Numbered from the stretch's first letter, positions 42,243 to 50,513 are shown. The stretch: 64,000 nucleotides of DNA from Thiohalospira halophila DSM 15071 (GCF_900112605.1 NZ_FOMJ01000001.1:520577-584576); one strand, 5' to 3'. Numbers and translations: made by a program. Notes: generated by a model from the sequence alone, not told the origin.

Positions 42243-42611
42243 TTAGTAGGTGAAGGTGACGGTGTCGTCGTCCATCGCCTCGCTGATGACGTAGGCGCCA
42301 CCCACGGTCTCCTCGACCTCGTCGATGAGGTCGTCGCCCCAGAGATCCAGGGTCGGGGTGCAGACCTTCAGACCCACGCCGGCCTCGACGGCATCCTTGA
42401 TGAAGTCGTAGACGGACTTGGGGCTGCCCTCCTGGACGAAGAGCTTCTCGGCGACGCCCTTCTTGGCGAGCTCACCGGCACGGCCGGTCATGACGATCTC
42501 GACGTCGTACTCCATGGCCGCCGCGACGGTGGCCTGGAAGAAGGGGGCGCCCAGCTCCGAGGGGTTGCTGGGATCGGTGTTCACCATGACGATCATGAGC
42601 TTGTCGGCCAT
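42243..42611 (-). CDS. DsrE-family protein
   Basis: A 122-residue small protein with the DsrE/F fold: MIVMVNTDPSNPSELGAPFFQATVAAAMEYDVEIVMTG, then a helix and a C-terminal strand with VCTPTLDLWGDD carrying the single conserved Cys (about residue 89). DsrE-type proteins carry persulfides in sulfur oxidation or tRNA thiolation; without DsrF or DsrH neighbours the role is undefined. GGAGGAG lies seven bases before the start, and a near-consensus promoter precedes it. It is first in an apparent operon with hpt and mtnP. Confidence 0.82.
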   Translation of the reverse strand: MADKLMIVMVNTDPSNPSELGAPFFQATVAAAMEYDVEIVMTGRAGELAKKGVAEKLFVQEGSPKSVYDFIKDAVEAGVGLKVCTPTLDLWGDDLIDEVEETVGGAYVISEAMDDDTVTFTY

Positions 42612-42656
42612 TGCTAGTCTCCTCCAGTCCAGCCGGTTGATGAAAATCGAAGCGGC

Positions 42657-42685
42657 ATTATAGGGGTCCGTTCCGCCGCTGTCAG
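42657..42685 (-). promoter_or_regulatory. Strong sigma-70 promoter for the dsrE-hpt-mtnP operon
   Basis: On the minus strand CTGACA (42685-42680) and TATAAT (42662-42657) are 17 bases apart, a near-consensus promoter. Transcription would start about 40 bases before the DsrE start codon. Confidence 0.75.
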
Positions 42686-42716
42686 CTTTATCGTGACCGG
42701 GGATCCGGGAAAGGCC

Positions 42717-42834
42717 CCGGGCGGTGGGTGCCGGTCCCTGTTGCCAGGTCGACGGCAGCAGGGATGCTGCCGTCGAGCCGACAGGGATGTCTTCACGGCG
42801 TACCTGGCGGCAGGGACCGGTACCCACCGCCCGG
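42717..42834. repeat. 118-bp cruciform-forming inverted repeat
   Basis: Outer arms 42717-42749 and 42802-42834 are inverted copies (33 bases, three mismatches). Inside, CGACGGCAGCA (42750-42760) and TGCTGCCGTCG (42765-42775) form a perfect 11-bp hairpin with loop GGGA, and GACA/TGTC with the same GGGA loop forms a second small hairpin at 42780-42791. The whole would fold into a branched cruciform. It looks like a non-coding dispersed repeat or small non-autonomous element between the dsrE promoter and the patatin stop; it could also terminate transcription from either side. Confidence 0.8.
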
Positions 42835-42847
42835 TATCCACAACCCC

Positions 42848-43771
42848 CTACCGCAGACCGGCATCCTCCAGCGCGGGGTCGGCGCGGCGCACCGCCGCCC
42901 GCCCCTCCTCGATGGCCTCCGCGGCGCGATGGAAGTCCATGAGCGCGACGTGCTCCATGCGCGGCTTCACCAGGGCATCCGGTGGATCGCCGGCCATCCG
43001 GCTGCGCGCAATGCGCGCCTGCATGATGTTGATGCTGTGGGAGAGGACCTCGAAGAGGGAGGGGACCTCTTCCTCCTGCCCGTCACTCCCCCAGCCGACC
43101 CCCTCCAGGAGCCGGTCGGTCCAGGCGCGCGCGTTATCGAGCCAGCCGTCGGCCTCGGCGCGCCGGGGGCCCTTGCCCGCCGCCACCTTCCGCCGCGCCG
43201 GCGGCCCCGTGAGGCGGAAGGAGGAGATATCCACGGCGATGACCGTCTCCGCCCCCAGCGCCCGGCACAGGGAGATGGGCACCGGATTCACCAGCCCCCC
43301 GTCCACCAGCCAGCGGTCGCCGTGCTTCACCGGCGTGAAGAGCCCCGGGAGGGAGACCGAGGCACGGACGGCGTCCAGGGTGGAGCGCTCCCCCTCGCGC
43401 AGCCACACCTCCATGCCGGTATGGAGATCGGTGGCCACTGCGCCCCACGGGACGGCGAGCTGGTCCACCGGCTGGTCCTCGAACCGCTCCCGGAAGAACT
43501 CGAAGAGCCGCCGCCCCTGGATGAGGCCATTGCCCAGGGTGAAATCCATGTAACCGAGGACATCCCGCCAGGAGAGGCCGCGCAGCCACTCCTCCAGGCG
43601 GTCCATGTCGTCGGCGGCCCAGGAGGCCCCGACCAGGGCGCCGATGGAGGTGCCGCAGACGATGTCGGGCCGGATGCCGCGCTCTTCCAGGGCGCGCAGG
43701 ACGCCGATATGCGCCCACCCCCGGGCCGCGCCGGTGCCCAGTGCCAGCCCGATGCGCGGGGTCGCGGTCAC
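42848..43771 (-). CDS. Patatin-like phospholipase (RssA-type)
   Basis: A 307-residue cytosolic or membrane-associated hydrolase. The oxyanion-hole GTGAARGWAHIG is at the N-terminus, the nucleophile Ser in GTSIGALVGA near residue 43, and the catalytic Asp in LVDGGLVNPVPIS near 160, the three patatin blocks. The GTG start overlaps the nagZ stop. Small one-domain members such as RssA have no settled function. It ends next to the cruciform repeat. Confidence 0.9.
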   Translation of the reverse strand: MTATPRIGLALGTGAARGWAHIGVLRALEERGIRPDIVCGTSIGALVGASWAADDMDRLEEWLRGLSWRDVLGYMDFTLGNGLIQGRRLFEFFRERFEDQPVDQLAVPWGAVATDLHTGMEVWLREGERSTLDAVRASVSLPGLFTPVKHGDRWLVDGGLVNPVPISLCRALGAETVIAVDISSFRLTGPPARRKVAAGKGPRRAEADGWLDNARAWTDRLLEGVGWGSDGQEEEVPSLFEVLSHSINIMQARIARSRMAGDPPDALVKPRMEHVALMDFHRAAEAIEEGRAAVRRADPALEDAGLR

Positions 43772-44832
43772 GCCGGCCCTCCCCCCTCCAGCGCGAGGTC
43801 GCCGGTGGGATCCTCGGCCAGGGCGGCCAGGCGGTGGACGGCCGAACGCCAGTCCGGGTCCCGGGCCAGCTCGCCCCGGGCCACGGCATGGCGGCCGTGC
43901 ATGCGCGCCAGGCGGACGTGGGCCAGGGGGTCGTCGGTATGCTCCAGGCCGTCGAGGATGGTATCGGCCCCGGCGATATCGTTGCAGTGGAGGATGACGT
44001 CACAGCCCGCCGCCCGCGCGGCGCGGGCCCGCTCCAGCGGGGTCCCGGCCACCGCCGCTCCGGCCATGGCCAGGTCGTCGCTGAAGATGAGCCCCTGGAA
44101 GCCGAGCCACTCCCGCAGCAGCGTCTGCAACCAGAAGTGCGAGAAGCCGGCGGGCAATCGGTCCACCTCGGGGTAGATGACGTGCGCCGGCATCACCGCC
44201 GGCAGGCCATTCCCGGCCAGGTGGGCAAAGGGGCGCAGGTCGCGGCCCCGCAGCGCCTCCAGAGTCCGCGGATCCTCCGGCACCTCGTGGTGGGAATCGG
44301 CGGCGATGCCCCCGTGACCGGGATAGTGCTTGCCGACAGCGGCCATGCCGGCAGCGCGCATGCCGTGGACGAAGGCCTGTCCCAGATCCTCCACCACGGC
44401 CGGATCGGCGTGCAGGGCGCGATCGCCGATGACACTGCTGACGCCGTGGTCCAGGTCCAGCACCGGCGCGAAGCTGAAATCGACTCCCACGCTGCGCAGC
44501 TCGCGGGCCATGACCCAGGCGCCGTCGTAGGCGAGCTGGCGGGCGCGCTCGGGGTCGGTGTCGTGGACCTCCCCGTAACGACGCGGCGGCGGCAGCAGGG
44601 TGAAGCCGTCCCGGAAGCGCTGGACCCGACCGCCCTCCTGGTCCACGGCCACCAGCAGATGGGGGTCGCGCACGGCGTGGATCTCGGCGACCAGCGCGGC
44701 GAGCTGGTCCGGGTCGACGAAGTTGCGGGCGAAGAGGATCACCCCGCCCACCAGGGGATGCGCCAGGCGCTCGCGCTCGGTGGCGTCGAGCGCCGTCCCC
44801 GCGATGTCGAGCATGACCGGCCCCAGGGACAT
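43768..44832 (-). CDS. nagZ: Beta-N-acetylhexosaminidase (cell-wall recycling)
   Basis: Cytosolic GH3 enzyme removing GlcNAc from anhydro-muropeptides during peptidoglycan recycling. The conserved GKHYPGHGGIAADSH loop (catalytic His near 176) and the nucleophile Asp in LIFSDDLAMAGA near 250 are present. The 354 residues fit the family. It lies in a four-gene cluster with a CYTH protein, an L,D-transpeptidase and a patatin, overlapping the last by four bases. Confidence 0.95.
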   Translation of the reverse strand: MSLGPVMLDIAGTALDATERERLAHPLVGGVILFARNFVDPDQLAALVAEIHAVRDPHLLVAVDQEGGRVQRFRDGFTLLPPPRRYGEVHDTDPERARQLAYDGAWVMARELRSVGVDFSFAPVLDLDHGVSSVIGDRALHADPAVVEDLGQAFVHGMRAAGMAAVGKHYPGHGGIAADSHHEVPEDPRTLEALRGRDLRPFAHLAGNGLPAVMPAHVIYPEVDRLPAGFSHFWLQTLLREWLGFQGLIFSDDLAMAGAAVAGTPLERARAARAAGCDVILHCNDIAGADTILDGLEHTDDPLAHVRLARMHGRHAVARGELARDPDWRSAVHRLAALAEDPTGDLALEGGGPA

Positions 44833-44834
44833 GG

Positions 44835-45353
44835 CTAAACCTCCGCCCCGAGCTCCGGCGCGGGCTCGCCGGGGCCGGTGATGTGGATGCGGGTGCCGGC
44901 CGCCACCCGTTCGAAGAGTTCGATGACGTCGGCGTTGCGCATGCGGATGCAGCCGTGGGAGCGCGGCTCGCCCATGGGCTGGTCCTCCGGGGTGCCGTGG
45001 ATATAGATGTAACGGCGGAAGGTATCCACCTTGCCGCCGCGATTGCGGCCCGGCTCCAGGCCGCAGAGCCAGAGGATCCGGGTCAGCACCCAGTCCCGGC
45101 CCGGCTGGGCGGCCTCGAGTTCCGGGCTCCAGACCTCGCCGGTGGGCCGTCGTCCGCGAAAGGCGGTCCCGGCAGGCATGCCGGCCCCGATCCGGGCGCG
45201 GATATAGTGCCAGCCCCGCGGAGTCCCGCCGCTACCGTCCCGCTCCCCCGGCCCGGCGGCGCCGGTGGAGACGGGCCAGCTTGCCAGCGCCCTGGCGCCG
45301 TCGCGCAGGGTCAGGGTCTGGGTCGGCAGATCCACATGGAGCCAGGCGGTCAT
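44835..45353 (-). CDS. L,D-transpeptidase (YkuD) without signal peptide
   Basis: A 172-residue protein almost entirely made of a YkuD domain. The catalytic motif reads YIYIHGTPEDQ ... RSHGCIRM, with the nucleophile Cys in SHGCIRM near residue 137. There is no visible signal peptide or membrane helix: the protein begins MTAWLHVDLPTQTLTLRDG. Canonical enzymes act in the periplasm on peptidoglycan, so this may be exported another way or act in the cytoplasm on recycled peptides; a cytosolic L,D-carboxypeptidase-like role would fit next to nagZ. The ATG overlaps the stop of the CYTH gene. Confidence 0.85.
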   Translation of the reverse strand: MTAWLHVDLPTQTLTLRDGARALASWPVSTGAAGPGERDGSGGTPRGWHYIRARIGAGMPAGTAFRGRRPTGEVWSPELEAAQPGRDWVLTRILWLCGLEPGRNRGGKVDTFRRYIYIHGTPEDQPMGEPRSHGCIRMRNADVIELFERVAAGTRIHITGPGEPAPELGAEV

Positions 45354-45829
45354 CCCTTCCGATCCGGCCAGTCGCGATAGGGGTAGGTCACCAGGGAGAC
45401 ATTGTAGTAGCGCGGGTCGTCGGAGACCTCCTCGCCCAGCCAGTCGGGCCGCTCGTAGGCCTCGTCCTCGGCGGAGAGCTCCAGCTCCGCCACCACCAGC
45501 CCGGCGTTGTCGCCGGCAAACTCGTCCACCTCCCAGGTATGGCCGCCATTCTCGATGTAGTGGCGGGTCTTCTCGATGATGGGCCGCTGGCAGAGCTGGT
45601 CCAGCATCTCGTGGGCGTCGGCCTCCGGGATGTCGTACTCGTACTCCAGGCGCGAGATATTCAGGGTCATGCTCTTGATGTTGAGGTTCGCCCCGGTCTC
45701 GTCCACCCGGACCCGGACCGAGGCGTTGCCCTCGGCCAGGTAGCCCTGGCGCATGGGAACCGAGCGGCTTACCGCCGCCCGCCACCCCTCGTGGCGAACC
45801 AGGAATTTGCGCTCAATCTCCGCTGCCAT
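45350..45829 (-). CDS. CYTH-domain protein (inorganic triphosphatase-like)
   Basis: A 159-residue CYTH protein starting with the diagnostic EIERKFLV motif. Further charged strands are RVRVD, LNIKS, EYEYDIPEAD and WEVDEF, the eight-strand tunnel that binds triphosphate and divalent metal. Stand-alone bacterial members hydrolyse inorganic triphosphate or related compounds; some act as class IV cyclases. Polyphosphate genes (ppx, CHAD, ppk) occur later in the window, in keeping with this chemistry. It is first in the CYTH-ldt-nagZ-patatin operon. Confidence 0.9.
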   Translation of the reverse strand: MAAEIERKFLVRHEGWRAAVSRSVPMRQGYLAEGNASVRVRVDETGANLNIKSMTLNISRLEYEYDIPEADAHEMLDQLCQRPIIEKTRHYIENGGHTWEVDEFAGDNAGLVVAELELSAEDEAYERPDWLGEEVSDDPRYYNVSLVTYPYRDWPDRKG

Positions 45830-45987
45830 CGGTCCCGGGCCTCCCTCTCAAGCTTGTCTGTCAGTTCCAGCCACAGGGCATCGCTGTCGCCCTCCTCCCT
45901 ACGGACCACCTCCTGGACACCGGGGAGCGCATGGCTGAGCTCTACCGCCGCCTCGCCGCGCCCCTCGGGGTAGCGGACCCGGGCACG
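45769..45987 (-). other. Coding-like stretch without a normal start
   Basis: Seventy-two sense codons run open from just after a TAG (45990-45988) to TAA at 45771-45769, with GC-rich third positions over the first fifty codons and a plausible protein pattern (VRYPEGRGEAVELSHALPGV, then LWLELTDKLEREARDRWQ). No ATG, GTG or TTG occurs near its beginning, and its last 60 bases overlap the CYTH start in another frame. It may be a remnant or the end of a frameshifted gene. The rest of the 210-base gap before rlmD shows nothing I recognise. Confidence 0.3.
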
Positions 45988-46039
45988 CTAGCGCCCGACC
46001 GAGGTGTTCACCCCGGGGCATCCGGAAGCGATGACTGGC

Positions 46040-47359
46040 TCAGCGCTCGAACAGCGCCATGGCCTCGGCGTGGGCCGTGTGGGGGAACATGTCCACCACC
46101 CCGGCCCGCACCAGGCGGAAGCCGTATTCGGCGAGGTCGCCCGCATCCCGGGCCAGGGTGGCCGGGTTGCAGGAGACGTAGGCGATACGCGAGGCGCCGG
46201 TGGCGGCGGCATGGTGCACCGCCGGCCGGGCCCCCGCGCGGGCCGGGTCCAGGACCACGGCATCGTAGGCCCCGCCCCACTCGGGCTCGGCGGCCGGATG
46301 GTCCAGGTCGTCCACCAGGAAGCGGCACCGCTCGCCCAGGCCGTTGGCCTCGGCGTTCTCGCGGGCCCGGGCCACCAGGGATTCCGCCCCCTCCACCCCG
46401 GTGACCTCGGCGCCGCGACTGGCCAGGGGCAGGCTGAAATTGCCCAGGCCGCAGAACAGATCCAGCACCCGCTCCCCCGGCTGCGGGTCCAGGAGCTCCA
46501 CCACGCGCGCCACCAGCTCGCGGTTGATGGCGGCGTTGATCTGGATGAAGTCGGTGGGGGCGAAGGCCAGCTCCACCCCGAAGGCCGGGTGGGCATAGCG
46601 CAGATCCACGCCCCCCTCCGGCCAGAGCGGATGGGCCGTGGATTCGTCCCCCGGCTGGAGATGGATCCCCAGGCCGGTGCGCTGGCCGAATTCGACGAGC
46701 CGCTCGGCATCCCCCGGGCCCAGCGGGTCCAGGTGGCGGATGACCAGGGTGCCGGCGTCGTCCCCCAGGGCGATCTCCACCTGCGGCACCCGCTCGGCGA
46801 TGGTCAGGCCGTCGATGGCCCGCGCCAGTTCCGGGATGTGCTCACCGATGCGCGGATCGAGGATGTCGCAGCGCTGGGTATCCACCACGTAGCCGGTGCC
46901 GCGCTCGCGGAAGCCTACCAGCACCCCGCCCTTCTGCGGCACCCGCTTGGCGCCCAGCCGGGCGCGGCGGCGATAGCCCCAGAGCGGTCCGGTGAGCGGT
47001 GGCTCCTGGACCTCGGGGACGACCCCGCCCAGCCGTTCCAGCTGGTCCATGAGCCCCTCGGCCTTGAAGCGGACCTGCACCGCCGGTTCCAGGTGCTGGA
47101 GGCTGCAGCCACCGCAGACGCCGAAGTGGGGACAGGGCGCCTCCACCCGGTCGGCCGCCCCCTCCAGCACGGCCTCGACTCGGCCGGCGTCGTGGTTGCG
47201 CCGGCGGTCGGTATAGCGGAAGCGGACCCGCTCGCCGGGAAGGGCGCCGTCGATGAAGGTGACCTTGCCCTCGATCCGGGCGATACCGCGCCCCTCGTGG
47301 GAGAGGGATTCAATGGTGGTCTCCACCGGCTCGGCCGGCAGACGCTTGCGACGCGCCAT
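46040..47359 (-). CDS. rlmD: 23S rRNA (uracil(1939)-C5)-methyltransferase
   Basis: A 439-residue SAM-dependent methyltransferase. A TRAM RNA-binding domain occupies about residues 10-65. The 4Fe-4S ligands CPHFGVCGGC lie near 76-85, with a later Cys in TQRCDILDP. The methyltransferase fold has VLDLFCGLGNFSLPLA near 290 and the nucleophile/base region AYVSCNPATLARD near 390. It follows the exonuclease after one base and cysM before that, a conserved gammaproteobacterial order. Confidence 0.95.
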   Translation of the reverse strand: MARRKRLPAEPVETTIESLSHEGRGIARIEGKVTFIDGALPGERVRFRYTDRRRNHDAGRVEAVLEGAADRVEAPCPHFGVCGGCSLQHLEPAVQVRFKAEGLMDQLERLGGVVPEVQEPPLTGPLWGYRRRARLGAKRVPQKGGVLVGFRERGTGYVVDTQRCDILDPRIGEHIPELARAIDGLTIAERVPQVEIALGDDAGTLVIRHLDPLGPGDAERLVEFGQRTGLGIHLQPGDESTAHPLWPEGGVDLRYAHPAFGVELAFAPTDFIQINAAINRELVARVVELLDPQPGERVLDLFCGLGNFSLPLASRGAEVTGVEGAESLVARARENAEANGLGERCRFLVDDLDHPAAEPEWGGAYDAVVLDPARAGARPAVHHAAATGASRIAYVSCNPATLARDAGDLAEYGFRLVRAGVVDMFPHTAHAEAMALFER

Positions 47360-47360
47360 G

Positions 47361-48146
47361 TCAGCCCTCTCCCCGCCAGGCGTCGAGGAATTCCCGCAGA
47401 TGGGGACGGCCGTCCTCGGCCAGCAGGGTCGCCAGCCGCTCCTGCTCCTGCGCGAGCATGGCGTCATCCAGCTGGCCGGTGAAGTGCTGGAAGCCGAGAT
47501 AGACCAGCCAGGTATTGAGGACGTCGGTCTCGCAATAGGCGCGGATCCCGTCGATATCGCCCCCCTGGAAGGCCGGCCAGACCTTGCTGCCGTCCATGCC
47601 CATCTTGCCGGGAAAGCCCATGAGGGTGGCGATCTCGTCCAGCGGCGCCCCGGCCCGCGGCTGGTAGCCGGCCAGGGCATCCATGAGGTCGGTATGGCGC
47701 CAGTGGAAGCGGCCCAGGTAGTTATTGAAGCGGTGCTCGCTGTACTGGTCGCCGGTATCCCAGTAGCTCGGCGCCTGGATGCCGTGGAGCAGGCCGCGAT
47801 AATGGAGCACCGGCAGGTCGAAGCCGCCGCCGTTCCAGGAGACCAGGGTCGGGTGGTAGTGGTCGATGCCGCGGAAGAACTGATCGATGAGGGTCGCCTC
47901 GTCGTCCCCCGGCTCGCCCAGGGAGCGTACCTTGAGGGTATCGGCGCCGTCGCGCAGGACCACACTGATGGCCACCACCCGGTGGAGGTGGTGGCGCAGG
48001 AAGTCCGAGCCGCCGGTGGCCTGGCGCCGGCGCTGGAACATCAGCTCGGCGACCTCGCCGTCGGTGAGCTCGTTGCCCAGGTCCAGCAGTCGCCGGGCGC
48101 CGTCCGTATCCGGGACGGTCTCGATATCGAAGACCAGCGTATTCAT
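47361..48146 (-). CDS. DEDD-type 3'-5' exonuclease (PolB-like)
   Basis: A 261-residue predicted exonuclease of the DnaQ-like superfamily. Exo I VFDIETVPD (Asp7, Glu9), Exo II SWNGGGFDLPVL and the C-terminal RAYCETDVLNTWLVYL (Exo III, YxxxD) hold the acidic metal-binding residues. It is the short stand-alone form related to the proofreading domain of DNA polymerase B. Its substrates are unknown; the position between cysM and rlmD suggests housekeeping DNA or RNA trimming. Confidence 0.88.
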   Translation of the reverse strand: MNTLVFDIETVPDTDGARRLLDLGNELTDGEVAELMFQRRRQATGGSDFLRHHLHRVVAISVVLRDGADTLKVRSLGEPGDDEATLIDQFFRGIDHYHPTLVSWNGGGFDLPVLHYRGLLHGIQAPSYWDTGDQYSEHRFNNYLGRFHWRHTDLMDALAGYQPRAGAPLDEIATLMGFPGKMGMDGSKVWPAFQGGDIDGIRAYCETDVLNTWLVYLGFQHFTGQLDDAMLAQEQERLATLLAEDGRPHLREFLDAWRGEG

Positions 48147-48147
48147 G

Positions 48148-49035
48148 TCAGCCCGGATAGACGCCGGTGGAGAGGTAGCGATCCCCGCGATCGCAGATGA
48201 TGGCGACCACCGTGGCGCCGTCCACCGCCCTTGCCTGGCGCAGGGCCGCGGCCACCGCCCCGCCGGAGGAGACGCCGGCGAAGATCCCCTCGCGGGCCGC
48301 CAGGGCCCGCATGGTCTCCTCGGCCTCCTGCTGGCCCACCTCCAGGGTCTGGTCCACCCGGGCGGCCTCGAAGATCCCGGGCAGGTACTCCGGCGGCCAG
48401 CGCCGGATCCCGGGGATCGAGGCCCCTTCCGCCGGCTGCACGCCGACGATGGAGACGGCCGGCTTCATCTCCTTGAGGTAGCGCGAGGTCCCCATGATGG
48501 TGCCGGTGGTCCCCATGGCGCTGACGAAGTGGGTCACCTCGCCGCCGGTGTCCCGCCAGATCTCCGGGCCGGTGCCCTCGTAGTGGGCGCGGGGGTTGTC
48601 CGGGTTGGCGAACTGGTCCAGGACGAAACCCTCGCCGGCGGTCCGCATGGCAGCGGCCCGGTCGCGGGCGCCCTCCATGCCCTCCTCCCGGCTCACCGAG
48701 ACGATCTCGGCGCCGTAGGCGCGCATGGCGGCCCGGCGCTCCTCGGACATGTTCTCCGGCATGATGAGGACCATGCGGTAGCCCTTGATGGCGGCCGCCA
48801 TGGCCAGGGCGATGCCGGTGTTGCCGGAGGTCGCCTCCACCAGGGTGTCGCCGGGCCGGATCTCGCCGCACGCCTCGGCCCCCTGGATCATGGCCAGGGC
48901 CGGCCGGTCCTTGACGGAGCCGGCCGGGTTGTTGCCCTCCAGCTTCACCAGTACCTTGCTATTGGTGTCATTGAGCCGCTGGAGGCGGACCAGGGGCGTA
49001 TTGCCGACGCAGGCTTCGATGGTTGGTAGTTCCAT
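48148..49035 (-). CDS. cysM: Cysteine synthase B (O-acetylserine sulfhydrylase)
   Basis: PLP enzyme making cysteine from O-acetylserine with sulfide or thiosulfate. Lys42 in NPAGSVKDRPA binds PLP; the substrate loop EATSGNTGIALA near 68 and the phosphate-binding GTTGTIMGT near 175 are present. The 295 residues and RRWPPEYLPGIF point to CysM rather than CysK. Thiosulfate use would suit a sulfur-oxidising halophile. It is divergent from the HPt gene. Confidence 0.95.
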   Translation of the reverse strand: MELPTIEACVGNTPLVRLQRLNDTNSKVLVKLEGNNPAGSVKDRPALAMIQGAEACGEIRPGDTLVEATSGNTGIALAMAAAIKGYRMVLIMPENMSEERRAAMRAYGAEIVSVSREEGMEGARDRAAAMRTAGEGFVLDQFANPDNPRAHYEGTGPEIWRDTGGEVTHFVSAMGTTGTIMGTSRYLKEMKPAVSIVGVQPAEGASIPGIRRWPPEYLPGIFEAARVDQTLEVGQQEAEETMRALAAREGIFAGVSSGGAVAAALRQARAVDGATVVAIICDRGDRYLSTGVYPG

Positions 49036-49105
49036 GGGCGCATTCTAGCGCCCCGCCCCGGTGCGGCAAAGGCTCGACCCGAATCCGAAGGGAGGGAGAA
49101 CGGTC

Positions 49106-49453
49106 ATGGATGAAGCGGGAGTTCCGGACGAGGCCCTGGACTGGACACTGGCCGTGGAACGGGCCGGCGGCAACGCGGATCTGGCCGCGGACCTGCTGGA
49201 GATGCTCCGGCAGGAACTCCCGCAGCGCATGGAGGCCGTACGGACGGCTGCCGCACGGGGGGATGAATCCGTCCTGCAGGAGGAGATCCACCGCGTGGTG
49301 GGCTCCTGTCGCTATTGCGGGGTCCCGGCACTGGAACGGACTGCCGGCCATCTCGACCAGCGCCTGATCCGGGGAGAGCCCTGGGGGCAGGAAGAGATCG
49401 ATGCGGTCGTACGGGCCGCCGAGGCGTTGAAGACCGTCCGTCCCCCGGATTAG
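49106..49453 (+). CDS. Stand-alone HPt phosphotransfer protein
   Basis: A 115-residue histidine phosphotransfer domain. The phosphoacceptor is His62 in QEEIHRVVGSCRYCGVPALE, and the flanking four-helix pattern (AVERAGGNADLAADLLEMLRQEL; AAEALKTV) fits HPt. The GSCRYCGVPAL stretch is the version found at the C-terminus of BarA/GacS hybrid kinases. The ATG at 49106 has GGGAGGGAG upstream. It lies next to cysM, where several gammaproteobacteria carry barA/gacS. It may serve a kinase encoded elsewhere. Confidence 0.85.
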   Translation: MDEAGVPDEALDWTLAVERAGGNADLAADLLEMLRQELPQRMEAVRTAAARGDESVLQEEIHRVVGSCRYCGVPALERTAGHLDQRLIRGEPWGQEEIDAVVRAAEALKTVRPPD

Positions 49454-49547
49454 GGGCCTCCCCGCCCGGTACCCGGCCGGGGATGGGGGTCGCGGCTGCT
49501 GCGCCCGCTGGCGTAGGATCAATGCTCGGCCCCCACCCGCGAATGCC

Positions 49548-50513
49548 ATGATCGAGATCCGCCACCTGCGCACCCTGGCCGCCCTGCGCGAGACCGGCAG
49601 CCTGGCCGGTGCCGCCGAACGCCTGCACGTCACCCAGTCGGCCCTCTCCCACCAGATCAAGGCGGTAGAGGCCCACTACGGCTGCCGGCTCTTCCAGCGC
49701 AAGACCCGGCCGGTGGCCTTCACCGCCGCCGGTCGCCGCCTGCTGAACCTCGCCGACGAACTCCTGCCCACCGTGCGCGCCGCCGAGTGGGACCTGGCCG
49801 CCCTGGGCGGGGCCGGCACCGGGCGGCTGCACATCGCGGTGGAATGCCACGCCTGCTTCGAATGGCTCATGCCCACCATGGATCGGTATCGCGAACAGTG
49901 GCCCACGGTGGAGATGGATCTTTCCACCAGCTTCAGCTTCGGCCCCCTCCCCGCCCTCCAGCGCGGCGACATCGACCTCATCGTCACCTCGGACCCGGAA
50001 GAGGCCGCCGGCATCGAGTACACGCCGCTGTTCGAGTACCAGTCCCTGCTCGCGGTCGCCGACGATCACCCCCTGGCGGGCCACCCCTGGGTGGCACCGG
50101 CGGATCTGGCCGACGAGACCCTGATCACCTACCCGGTGGAGCGTCACCGCCTGGACGTCTTCCGCCGCTTCCTGGATCCGGCGGGAATTCAGCCGGTCGC
50201 CACCCGGTCCGCCGAACTGCCGGTCATGATCATGCAGCTGGTGGCCAGCCACCGCGGCGTAACGGCGCTACCGGAATGGGTCCTGGCGGAATATCGAGGC
50301 CGCCGCCCCCTGGCCACGCGGCGCCTGGGCCGGGAGGGCCTCTGGAGTACGCTCTATACAGCGGTTCGCACCGCCGATGGCCATCAGCCCTACATGAATG
50401 CCTTCGTCGACCTGGCGCGCGAGACCTGTGCGACTTCCCTGGCCGGAATTCGTCCGACCATGGGTGAAACGGCGCCATACCGGGCGATGGCCGGCGGAGA
50501 AGGGGGCATGTAA
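49548..50513 (+). CDS. metR: LysR-type methionine regulator MetR
   Basis: A 321-residue LysR-family regulator activating met genes with homocysteine as coactivator. The helix-turn-helix is at about 5-60 (AGAAERLHVTQSALSHQIKAVE). The effector domain holds AVECHACFEWLMPTM near 100 and TYPVERHRLDVFRRFLDPAGI near 190, closely parallel to the MetR of Escherichia coli. TAGGAT at 49516-49521 could be its -10. Immediately downstream, in the same direction, are MetR-type boxes and the betaine methyltransferases, which consume SAM. Confidence 0.93.
   Translation: MIEIRHLRTLAALRETGSLAGAAERLHVTQSALSHQIKAVEAHYGCRLFQRKTRPVAFTAAGRRLLNLADELLPTVRAAEWDLAALGGAGTGRLHIAVECHACFEWLMPTMDRYREQWPTVEMDLSTSFSFGPLPALQRGDIDLIVTSDPEEAAGIEYTPLFEYQSLLAVADDHPLAGHPWVAPADLADETLITYPVERHRLDVFRRFLDPAGIQPVATRSAELPVMIMQLVASHRGVTALPEWVLAEYRGRRPLATRRLGREGLWSTLYTAVRTADGHQPYMNAFVDLARETCATSLAGIRPTMGETAPYRAMAGGEGGM

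Noticed and set aside
42724-42942. Short frame with a plausible start inside the cruciform region
   Set aside because: It simply translates the inverted repeat; arms and hairpins explain the open frame.
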